9,792 bases of DNA, taken from NCBI GenBank assembly GCA_028875085.1, contig JAPPFU010000019.1, positions 2,258 through 12,049 on the forward strand, given 5' to 3'. Positions within the stretch are counted from its first letter, which is position 1. Each line of letters begins with the position of its first letter. Below, in pieces: positions 1-5,536 of this stretch. The position numbers were made by a program, and so were the translations under genes. Below the pieces are notes generated by a model. It had not been told where the DNA came from. It saw nothing but the letters and a program-made list of their open reading frames with translations, and searched no databases. Source of the stretch: Chloroflexota bacterium (GTDB lineage Bacteria > Chloroflexota > Dehalococcoidia > Lucifugimonadales > Australimonadaceae).

Positions 1-760
1 GGTCTAACAGCGCGGATTTGCCGTCTACCGGCTTACCCACGGGGGGCGGGGCCCCGATTACCCCCGCCGTTCGCGGCGCGATGCGCCCAGCAGCTTCCAC
101 CGGCTTGAACGCCGACAGGCGCGCCGCCGATTGGAGCGTCAGGTCGGGCACGCGCGCGTCTCCGATGTCGCCCACTACCCTGCCACGCACCGCCGCCGTC
201 GCGGCATCCGCCCTGGATATCTCACTGCGGCGAACCGGCTCCGAGCGTGCCCCGCGCACTACCCGCGCCGCGTCGGCGGTCGTACGCTCCTTGAACGCCG
301 CCCAATCCGCATCCGAGCGCCCCGCGCGCACCATCCGCTCCCCGTCGCCGAAACCCACCACGCTCACCACGCAGCGCACGCGCGCGTCGTCCGCGCCCGC
401 ACGCACCACTACGCCGCCGCCGATGCTCGTACCGAACAGCGACACGCGCTCTGGGTCGACGCCAGGCTCGGAGGCTATGAAGGTAACGGCGTCCCTAGCG
501 TCCCGCACCCACTCCATGGGGTAGAACCTGCCGCGTTCGCCGTCGCTTGCGCCGAACCCGCGATGGTCGAAGGTGAGCGCCGCGTAGCCCAGCGCGGCGA
601 ACCGGCGCGCAACATCGGGGAAGCCGAACGCCTCCTTACGCCCGATGGCGCCTTGGCACATCACGATGGCCGGCCAGCCGCCCGGCGCGGGCCAAGTCGG
701 CGTGAAGAGGCGCGCGTCCAGCCGCAACCCGTCGCTGTAGAAGGCGGTCTCGCGCTCCAT
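1..760 (-). CDS. Alpha/beta hydrolase, C-terminus cut by window edge
   Basis: The frame is open for 253 codons from the ATG at 760 to the left edge, beginning MERETAFYSDGLRLDARLF. It reads as a cytosolic serine hydrolase of the alpha/beta fold (FrsA/dienelactone-hydrolase-like group). A beta-hairpin start is followed by an oxyanion-loop stretch (VMCQGAIGRKE, about residues 33-43), then FDHRGFGASDGE (about 64-75), typical of the strand before the nucleophile helix, then the nucleophile elbow GTSIGG with Ser112. The catalytic Asp and His are expected further on. The Asp region should lie near residues 233-247, but the frame there reads IGAPPPVGKPVD with no Asp at the usual place, and the His would lie outside the window. 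Upstream is a TTGACC/TAGCCT promoter candidate only a few bases before the ATG, with no clear Shine-Dalgarno, so the start is provisional. It is transcribed divergently from the malic enzyme gene. Fold is confident; substrate is unknown. Confidence 0.82.
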   Translation of the reverse strand, partial: MERETAFYSDGLRLDARLFTPTWPAPGGWPAIVMCQGAIGRKEAFGFPDVARRFAALGYAALTFDHRGFGASDGERGRFYPMEWVRDARDAVTFIASEPGVDPERVSLFGTSIGGGVVVRAGADDARVRCVVSVVGFGDGERMVRAGRSDADWAAFKERTTADAARVVRGARSEPVRRSEISRADAATAAVRGRVVGDIGDARVPDLTLQSAARLSAFKPVEAAGRIAPRTAGVIGAPPPVGKPVDGKSALLD

Positions 761-770
761 CGCGCCGGGC

Positions 771-799
771 AGGCTACGGGGCGCCCTCGCGACGGTCAA
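771..799 (-). promoter_or_regulatory. Candidate sigma-70 promoter of the left-end hydrolase
   Basis: On the minus strand a -35 TTGACC (794-799) is followed after 17 bp by TAGCCT (771-776). Transcription would begin near 763-765, almost at the ATG at 760, giving a leaderless or nearly leaderless mRNA. This would fit the lack of a Shine-Dalgarno site. Predicted from sequence only. Confidence 0.45.
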
Positions 800-819
800 G
801 GCGCCGGACGCGCCTGCGT

Positions 820-848
820 TTGCCCCGCGCCGCGTCGTCGGCCACAAT
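820..848 (+). promoter_or_regulatory. Candidate sigma-70 promoter of the malic enzyme gene
   Basis: TTGCCC (820-825), a 17-bp spacer and CACAAT (843-848) each match four of six consensus bases. The start would fall near 855, leaving a leader of about 34 nt that contains the GGGAGAGG ribosome site. The TTG at 820 is therefore better read as part of a -35 box than as a start codon. It lies back to back with the hydrolase promoter. Confidence 0.4.
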
Positions 849-876
849 AGCCGCTGAGCGCGCCCCTGGGCGCCGC

Positions 877-884
877 GGGAGAGG
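877..884 (+). promoter_or_regulatory. Ribosome binding site fixing the malic enzyme start
   Basis: GGGAGAGG lies four bases before the ATG at 889. It supports that ATG over the in-frame TTG at 820, which would add 23 residues of unconserved Ala/Arg-rich sequence ahead of the ACT domain. Confidence 0.6.
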
Positions 885-888
885 CCCT

Positions 889-2340
889 ATGACCCAACGC
901 CCGACCGGCGCGGCCTACAGCGTCACCGTCCGCCTCGAATACGCCAACGCCCCTGGCGCCCTGGGCCGCATCACCTCCGTCATCGGCCAGGGCGGCGGCG
1001 ATATCGAGGCGGTGGACGTCGTCAACTCCACGCGCCAGAAGATGCGCCGCGACATCACCATCAACACCCGCGACACCCACCACTCGCAGGAACTCGTCGC
1101 CGCTCTGCGCAAGATTCCCGGCGTGCGCCTCGTCAACTACTCCGATCCAACGTTCCTTCTGCACCTCGGCGGAAAGATTAGCGTCCAGTCCAAGACGCCC
1201 CTGCGCACGCGCAACGACCTCTCTCTCGCCTACACGCCCGGCGTTGGGCGCGTGAGCCGCGCCATCTACGAGCGCCCCGCCGACGTATGGAGCCTCACTA
1301 CCAAAGGCCGCACCGTCGCGGTGGTGAGCGACGGCTCCGCCGTGCTCGGCCTGGGCAACCTCGGTCCGGAGGCCGCCCTGCCCGTGCTGGAAGGCAAGGT
1401 GATGCTCTTCCGCGAGTTGGCCGGGGTGGACGCTTGGCCGATCGCCCTCGCCACACAGGAGCCGGAGGAGATCGTCGAGACGGTCAAGCGCATCGCTCCG
1501 GGTTTCGGCGGCATCAACCTGGAGGACATCTCCGCCCCACGCTGCTTCGACATAGAGGCGCGCTTGGCCAAGGAGCTGGACATCCCCGTCTTCCACGACG
1601 ACCAGCACGGAACGGCAGTGGTGGTGCTCGCCGGCCTGTACAACGCGGAGCGCCTGACAGGCAAGCCACTGCGCGACATGCACATCGTGATGGTCGGCTT
1701 GGGCGCAGGCGGGGTAGGCACAGCGCGCTTGCTTACCGCCGCAGGCGCGCGGCGCATCATCGGTTTCGACAAAGGCGGCGCGATTCATCAAGGCCAAGAT
1801 CACGCCGCGAACTCGGGCCACCGCTGGGTCGCCGACAACACCAACCCCGAGGGCTACACGGGCGACTTGGCCGGAGCGTTGGAGGGGGCGGACGTCTTCA
1901 TCGGCCTATCGGGGCCAGGCACGCTCTCGCCGGAGGCGGCGGCCAAGATGGCGGACGACGCGGTAGTCTTCGCCCTCGCGAATCCCGACCCCGAACTGTT
2001 CCCCGGCAGCGCGCCGCCCAACGTGCGCGTGATGGCCACGGGCAGGTCGGACTTCCCGAACCAAATCAACAACGCGCTGTGCTTCCCCGGCCTGTTCAAG
2101 GGGCTGCTGGACGTGCAAGCGCGGGGCGTGAACCGCGAAATGGAGATGGAGGCGGCCAAGGCCATCGCCTCCTGCGTCCCCGCCCGTCAACTGAACGAGG
2201 AGTACCTCGTCCCCAACCTGTTCAACCGCTCCGTCGCCCCAGCCGTAGCCAAAGCGGTGGCGGAGGCGGCGCGCAAAGCGGGGCTTGCGCGCAGGGCAAG
2301 CAGGCGCGCGAGCGGCGCGTCCATCGCCATCCATCGCTGA
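889..2340 (+). CDS. NAD(P)-dependent malic enzyme with N-terminal ACT domain
   Basis: Cytosolic enzyme of 483 residues that oxidatively decarboxylates malate to pyruvate and CO2 with reduction of NAD(P). Residues about 10-85 form an ACT domain (VRLEYANAPGALGRITSVIG), a small-molecule-binding regulatory fold found in front of some bacterial malic enzymes. The catalytic core follows: SLAYTPGVG with the general-acid Tyr115, SDGSAVLGLGNLGP (148-160), the catalytic Lys170 in LEGKVMLF, and metal ligands in NLEDISAPRCFDIE (Glu212, Asp213) and FHDDQHGTAVV (Asp238). The Rossmann domain has VGLGAGGVG (269-277), then ALANPDPE and GRSDFPNQINNALCFPG (385-401), which close the site. All expected residues are present and the length is normal for an ACT-fused form. 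The last 15 or so residues are Arg/Ala/Ser-rich and probably disordered. The ATG at 889 is chosen for its ribosome site. It appears monocistronic, followed by hairpins. Cofactor preference and the ACT ligand are not decidable here. Confidence 0.95.
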   Translation: MTQRPTGAAYSVTVRLEYANAPGALGRITSVIGQGGGDIEAVDVVNSTRQKMRRDITINTRDTHHSQELVAALRKIPGVRLVNYSDPTFLLHLGGKISVQSKTPLRTRNDLSLAYTPGVGRVSRAIYERPADVWSLTTKGRTVAVVSDGSAVLGLGNLGPEAALPVLEGKVMLFRELAGVDAWPIALATQEPEEIVETVKRIAPGFGGINLEDISAPRCFDIEARLAKELDIPVFHDDQHGTAVVVLAGLYNAERLTGKPLRDMHIVMVGLGAGGVGTARLLTAAGARRIIGFDKGGAIHQGQDHAANSGHRWVADNTNPEGYTGDLAGALEGADVFIGLSGPGTLSPEAAAKMADDAVVFALANPDPELFPGSAPPNVRVMATGRSDFPNQINNALCFPGLFKGLLDVQARGVNREMEMEAAKAIASCVPARQLNEEYLVPNLFNRSVAPAVAKAVAEAARKAGLARRASRRASGASIAIHR

Positions 2341-2367
2341 GGGAGGCTCCACCTCCAAAGGGAAGCA

Positions 2368-2411
2368 GCCCCGGCGCGCTCGGCCTTGAGTTCGGGCCGA
2401 GGCGTTGGGGC
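2368..2411. terminator. Long hairpin after malic enzyme, possible bidirectional terminator
   Basis: CTCGGCC (2379-2385) pairs with GGCCGAG (2395-2401) around a 9-nt loop. Beyond a one-base bulge at 2378 the pairing continues through CGC/GCG, two G-U pairs and GCCCC (2368-2372) with GGGGC (2407-2411), about 17 pairs in all. It begins 28 nt after the malic enzyme stop and lies between convergent genes. There is no U-tract, so it is not a classical intrinsic terminator. It could instead stabilise mRNA 3' ends. Confidence 0.5.
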
Positions 2412-2439
2412 GTAGGCTAGCGGGGAGGGGGGAGCGGCT

Positions 2440-2465
2440 ATGGCCGTCCCGCGTGGGACGGCCAT
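2440..2465. repeat. Perfect 11-bp inverted repeat between convergent genes
   Basis: ATGGCCGTCCC (2440-2450) is exactly mirrored by GGGACGGCCAT (2455-2465) around a GCGT loop. It lies 18 bp past the 3' end of the zinc-ribbon gene (read on the minus strand) and about 100 bp past the malic enzyme stop. It may help end transcription from both sides, or be a copy of a dispersed palindromic repeat. No U-run follows on either strand. Confidence 0.55.
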
Positions 2466-2483
2466 GCTACTCAAGTGGTCTTG

Positions 2484-2633
2484 CTAGCGGATGCGCGCCG
2501 TACGCGTGCCGCAGGTGGGGCAGGTGCCCCGCTCCATCGTGCGGCCGTTCTTGGTCGGCGTCGGGTCGGTCGCCACGTTGCCGGGCGTCGTCGCCGCCTT
2601 GCACTTGACGCAGTAGTGCTCGTTCGCCTCCAT
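2484..2633 (-). CDS. Small zinc-ribbon protein, DUF5679-like
   Basis: A 49-residue frame starts at the ATG at 2633 (MEANEHYCVKCKAATTPGNV...) and ends ...MERGTCPTCGTRTARIR. Two CxxC knuckles, C8-V-K-C11 and C38-P-T-C41, would bind one zinc ion. The layout Y-C-V-K-C-x(n)-K-N-G-R-x(5)-G-x-C-P-x-C-G-T-x(4)-I matches the pattern I recall for the DUF5679 family of tiny zinc ribbons, whose function is unknown. GGAGAG lies four bases before the ATG. It follows the Rieske gene on the same strand after 105 bp, so it could be cotranscribed or use its own promoter (TAGGAT at 2673-2678). No DNA-binding or enzymatic domain is attached. Other small zinc ribbons are possible, but the spacing of the KNGR and GTCPTCGT parts favours DUF5679. 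Confidence 0.8.
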   Translation of the reverse strand: MEANEHYCVKCKAATTPGNVATDPTPTKNGRTMERGTCPTCGTRTARIR

Positions 2634-2672
2634 CTTTCTCTCCAGCCTCCCGCTTGGACTTCGGGCGCGTGT

Positions 2673-2678
2673 ATCCTA
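2673..2678 (-). promoter_or_regulatory. Possible -10 element for the zinc-ribbon gene
   Basis: TAGGAT on the minus strand lies 39 nt before the ATG at 2633. No good -35 is seen 16-18 bp upstream (GGCGAT at best); TTGATG at 2703-2708 is too far away at 24 bp. The gene may instead be read through from the Rieske gene. Confidence 0.2.
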
Positions 2679-2738
2679 CTCATTCGCGCGTCGTAATCGC
2701 CCCATCAAGCGCGCAGATTATTGCGAATCTACGCTGCA

Positions 2739-3950
2739 CTATCCGGCGGCCTGCGCCTCCGCAAGCGCCGCTTGGCGCTCCTCTTCCGGCGCTTCGCCCC
2801 GCGCCATGCGGTTGCACATCTCGATGAAGTCGTAGGGGTCTACGTCGGGACGGAACAGCAGCGTCGGCTTGTTCGCGCCGTGTCGCGCCTCGAACTCCGT
2901 GCCGTGCAGCACGATGCTCTTATCTTGGTCGTTGAAACGCCCCTTCTGCATGGGCCGCGCCCACAGGTGGTACCAAATCTTGGTGAAGAGCCAACTCAAC
3001 GGATTCTTCGGCCAGTGGGCGCTCACCTGGAAGTAGCGGTAGTGGCCGGCGTCCATGGCGATGTACCACTCGTAGTACAGCCCGCCGTGCATCGGGAAGT
3101 TGGGGATGCGCAGCAATCCCGGCAGGCGTGTTCCCGACTGGCGAATCTTCCCCGCCACCGTCTTGTGGAAACCGCGCCCCAAGAAGCGCCACGGACGCTG
3201 CGGCGGCCACGAGCCCAACCCTTCGAACTCCACCACCCCGGAGCGCGCCGCGCCCGACTGCTGGTTGGACATGAGGTAGACGCCGTCGTCCGGGTCGAGT
3301 TTCAGCTGGTTGTGCACCTGGCGCACGCCGCTGATGCCGAACTGCTTGTGGAAGAGGCGCCCCACGGCGTCGCGGTGCAGCATCATTGCGTGGTTGCCCA
3401 GGCCTCCCTCCGCGTGGTAGCGCCAGTTGCCCTTGACCACCTTCCAGCGGTAGTGGACGAGCGTGTCTTCCCGCAGCAGCAGGCGCGGCGCGTCCTCCTC
3501 CAGCGGCACGGGCGCGCCGCGCCCCATCCACACCCACACGATGCCCTTGCGCTCCTGCGTGGGGAACATCCGCAGGCGGATCTTCCCCACCACCGGCGAA
3601 TCGGGGCCGTCCGTCAACGCCGCCACGCACGCGCCGTTGGCCTCCAGGTCGAACGTCCACCCGTGGAAGCGGCAGGCGATGGCCGGAACGCCGGGGAACT
3701 CCATCTTGCCCAGGGACATGCGGGCGCCGCGGTGCGGGCACTCGTCGACCATCGCGTAGACCTTGCCCTGCGAACGGACGACGGCCAGCGGCTCCCCGCA
3801 TATCCACAGACGGACGGGGCGCTTGCCCACCTCCCGCGAGCCGCACAGGGGATACCAGTAGTTCTTGAAGCCCGTCACAGCGCGGTCGTAAAGCGTCTCG
3901 CGCCGCTCGTGCCACTCGCCTTTGTTCGTCTGCCGCGTGTCCTGAGCCAT
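2739..3950 (-). CDS. Rieske non-heme iron oxygenase, alpha (catalytic) subunit
   Basis: A 403-residue cytosolic oxygenase that would use O2 and electrons from a ferredoxin or reductase to hydroxylate, or oxidatively demethylate, an organic substrate. The N-terminal Rieske domain (about 30-145) has the complete [2Fe-2S] motif: C71-P-H73 and C93-R-F-H96-G-W. The C-terminal catalytic domain has NWRYHAEGGLGNHAMMLH, giving the mononuclear iron ligands His187 and His192, and FNDQDKSIV (339-347), where Asp341 or Asp343 is the likely third ligand. The bridging Asp normally found three residues before the first His is absent (Leu184 there), which is unusual. The ATG at 3950 is chosen because GAGGAGG lies eight bases upstream and a TTGACA promoter just beyond; an upstream in-frame extension to 4133 would overlap both. 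No electron-transfer partner is encoded nearby. It is divergent from the CMD-like operon. Substrate is unknown. Confidence 0.92.
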   Translation of the reverse strand: MAQDTRQTNKGEWHERRETLYDRAVTGFKNYWYPLCGSREVGKRPVRLWICGEPLAVVRSQGKVYAMVDECPHRGARMSLGKMEFPGVPAIACRFHGWTFDLEANGACVAALTDGPDSPVVGKIRLRMFPTQERKGIVWVWMGRGAPVPLEEDAPRLLLREDTLVHYRWKVVKGNWRYHAEGGLGNHAMMLHRDAVGRLFHKQFGISGVRQVHNQLKLDPDDGVYLMSNQQSGAARSGVVEFEGLGSWPPQRPWRFLGRGFHKTVAGKIRQSGTRLPGLLRIPNFPMHGGLYYEWYIAMDAGHYRYFQVSAHWPKNPLSWLFTKIWYHLWARPMQKGRFNDQDKSIVLHGTEFEARHGANKPTLLFRPDVDPYDFIEMCNRMARGEAPEEERQAALAEAQAAG

Positions 3951-3958
3951 AAGGCGCG

Positions 3959-3965
3959 CCTCCTC
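3959..3965 (-). promoter_or_regulatory. Ribosome binding site fixing the Rieske oxygenase start
   Basis: GAGGAGG on the minus strand, eight bases before the ATG at 3950. It rules in favour of this ATG over upstream in-frame ATGs at 4049 and 4133. Confidence 0.7.
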
Positions 3966-3982
3966 GCCGCCGCGTGCGTAGT

Positions 3983-4010
3983 AGCGTAGGGCGCCGCCCG
4001 CCGATGTCAA
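3983..4010 (-). promoter_or_regulatory. Strong candidate promoter of the Rieske oxygenase gene
   Basis: A perfect TTGACA (4005-4010, minus strand) is followed after 16 bp by TACGCT (3983-3988). The start would be near 3976, giving a leader of about 25 nt that holds the GAGGAGG ribosome site. This is the best -35 match in the window. Confidence 0.6.
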
Positions 4011-4084
4011 GCCTTTCGGCGCGTAGCGGCGCGGCGCGCGGTGTTTCATTCCCTCCGGGGCGAACGGGCGCCTGCTCCGCCGGG

Positions 4085-4090
4085 TAGACT
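4085..4090 (+). promoter_or_regulatory. Candidate -10 element for the CMD-like/DapA-like/ComEC operon
   Basis: TAGACT lies 29 nt before the ATG at 4120 and has the same TAGNCT form as -10 boxes of other genes here. The expected -35 position (about 4061-4068) reads cgaacggg, a poor match, so the promoter is weak, activator-dependent or misplaced. Confidence 0.3.
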
Positions 4091-4119
4091 GCGCCAACCA
4101 CGCCTCACGGAGAAGTCGC

Positions 4120-4542
4120 ATGGAAGACGCCAAGCGGCGCGCCCAAGAGAAGCTCGACCGGATGTACCGCGACCGCGGCTACCTCATCCCCGTCCACAAG
4201 ATCATGGTGCAGGCAGACCCCGATTGGGCCGACCGCTACGACGACCTCGTCCACCAGACCTACCTGCGTCAAGGCGCGTTGGACAGGAAGACCAAGGAGC
4301 TGCTCCAGTTCGTCGTCCTCGCCGCGCTGCGCAGCGACGTCGACCACATCGCCGACCACGCGCGCCTGGCCATCGAGCACGGCGCAACCCCCGGCGAGGC
4401 GCTGGAAGCGTTGGAGTGCGTGCTTATGCCCATGGGCGCTCTTGGCTTCAACGCCGGACTGAAGGCGTGGGCCAAAGTGGCCGGCGTTGAAGAATTACAA
4501 CCTTCCGCCGGCGCGGGCGCGCCCGGACGCGCCGCCGACTGA
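4120..4542 (+). CDS. Carboxymuconolactone decarboxylase (CMD)-like protein
   Basis: A 140-residue all-helical protein of the CMD/AhpD superfamily. The diagnostic core is LDRKTKELLQFVVLAAL (about 54-70), then DHIADHARLAIEHGATPGEALEALE (about 75-99), where the helix with the conserved His and the G-A-T/S-P-x-E turn is plain. The redox CxxC of AhpD-type peroxidases is absent (RSDVDHIADH at that place), so a thiol peroxidase role is unlikely; a decarboxylase, isomerase or non-catalytic role fits better. GGAGA lies about six bases before the ATG. It is the first gene of a probable operon, 38 bp before the DapA-family gene, and divergent from the Rieske gene, consistent with a catabolic setting. 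The last 15 residues (Pro/Ala/Gly-rich) are probably a flexible tail. True gamma-carboxymuconolactone decarboxylase activity (PcaC) is not shown. Confidence 0.85.
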   Translation: MEDAKRRAQEKLDRMYRDRGYLIPVHKIMVQADPDWADRYDDLVHQTYLRQGALDRKTKELLQFVVLAALRSDVDHIADHARLAIEHGATPGEALEALECVLMPMGALGFNAGLKAWAKVAGVEELQPSAGAGAPGRAAD

Positions 4543-4580
4543 ACCCGCCTCAACGCAACACACGAATCAAGGAGGCCGCT

Positions 4581-5474
4581 ATGGCCAATCTGAAAGGCGT
4601 TCACTTCATGCTCCCCACGCCCTTCCACGAGGACGGCGCGCTTGACCTCGACTCCATCGGCGGGCTGATGGACTGCGCCGCCCAGGCGCACTGCACCGGC
4701 GTCGTCTGCCTGGGTGTGATGGGCGAGGCCGCAAGGCTCACCGACGCCGAGCGCGCTCTCGTAACCGAGCGCGTCGTGCGTGAGGCCGAAGGGCGGCTCA
4801 CCGTCACCGTCGGCGCGACGGGCACAGGGACGGACGCAGCGGCGCAGCGCGTCCGCGAGGCCACCGAGCTGGGCGCCGACGCGCTGATGGTCTCCCCGCC
4901 CCCCATCCCCAAGCAGAACCTGGACGCCGTCTCCGCCTACTTCCACGCCGTCGCGGACGCGTCGCCCCTCGACCTTGTAGTGCAGGACTACCCCGCGCAG
5001 AGTGGCGTGTTTATGCCCGCCGCCTTCATCGCCCGCCTCACCGAGGAGTTACCGACGGCGCATTGGCTCAAACTGGAGGACCCGCCGACGCCCCCCAAAG
5101 TAACCGCCGTCCGCGCTCTCGCAGGCGATCGCCTGGGCGTCTTCGGCGGCCTGGGCGGCGTCTTCCTGCTCGAAGAACTGGCGCGGGGCGCTTGCGGCGC
5201 TATGACCGGCTTCGCCTACCCCGAGGCGCTGGTGGAAACGCAGCGCCTGATGGAAGCGGGCGACGCGGGCGCGGCGGCCGATCACTTCTTCCAGTGGCTC
5301 CCCCTCGTCCGCTACGAGGCGCAAGAGGGCATCACGCTTGCCATCCGCAAGGAGATTCTCCAGCGCCGCGGCATGCTCAACTCCGCCAAAGTGCGCCATC
5401 CGGGCGCAGTCCTCGACCCGACGACGCGCGCGGAGATGCACGCCCTCGTCGACCGCATCGCGGGCGAGGGCTAG
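4581..5474 (+). CDS. Dihydrodipicolinate synthase (DapA/NanA) family lyase or aldolase
   Basis: A 297-residue TIM-barrel class I aldolase of usual family length. The Schiff-base Lys164 lies in HWLKLEDPP, and the barrel Tyr137 is in VVQDYPAQSG. The family signature following strand 2 appears as CLGVMGEAARLT (43-54), keeping G-x-x-G-E. In true dihydrodipicolinate synthase this reads G-T-T-G-E with a catalytic Thr; here Val46 and Met47 replace both Thr residues, so lysine biosynthesis is unlikely. A pyruvate-forming or pyruvate-using aldolase/dehydratase acting on a sugar acid or aromatic breakdown product is the better guess. The C-terminal part is well formed (SAKVRHPGAVL near 273-283). AAGGAGG (4569-4575) lies five bases before the ATG. 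The gene sits between the CMD-like gene and comEC, with 38- and 62-bp gaps, on one strand. Substrate cannot be assigned. Confidence 0.9.
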   Translation: MANLKGVHFMLPTPFHEDGALDLDSIGGLMDCAAQAHCTGVVCLGVMGEAARLTDAERALVTERVVREAEGRLTVTVGATGTGTDAAAQRVREATELGADALMVSPPPIPKQNLDAVSAYFHAVADASPLDLVVQDYPAQSGVFMPAAFIARLTEELPTAHWLKLEDPPTPPKVTAVRALAGDRLGVFGGLGGVFLLEELARGACGAMTGFAYPEALVETQRLMEAGDAGAAADHFFQWLPLVRYEAQEGITLAIRKEILQRRGMLNSAKVRHPGAVLDPTTRAEMHALVDRIAGEG

Positions 5475-5536
5475 CCGCGCCTTCCCGATAGGTCGCCGGC
5501 ATTGCCGCCTCCACACCGTCCCCGGCGGATGCGCGC

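Noticed and set aside
18..850. Long plus-strand open frames over the left end (168 and 239 residues)
   Set aside because: Their products are Arg/Ala/Pro/His-rich without any fold signature. The minus strand of the same DNA gives a clear alpha/beta hydrolase with GTSIGG.
796..1821. 341-residue minus-strand open frame opposite the malic enzyme
   Set aside because: Low-complexity Ala/Gly/His/Arg composition and no motifs; it is antisense to a fully conserved malic enzyme in GC-rich DNA.
2721..3989. 422-residue plus-strand open frame opposite the Rieske gene
   Set aside because: Composition is that of an antisense shadow (His/Arg/Ala/Val-rich) and the other strand carries complete Rieske motifs and a good ribosome site.
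3951..4133. 61-residue N-terminal extension of the Rieske protein
   Set aside because: It would cover the GAGGAGG ribosome site and the TTGACA promoter, and the sequence is Arg-rich with no conserved features; family members begin close to the Rieske domain.
4581..5474. Assignment as dapA of lysine biosynthesis
   Set aside because: The GTTGE motif with its catalytic Thr is replaced by GVMGE, and no lysine-pathway gene is adjacent.
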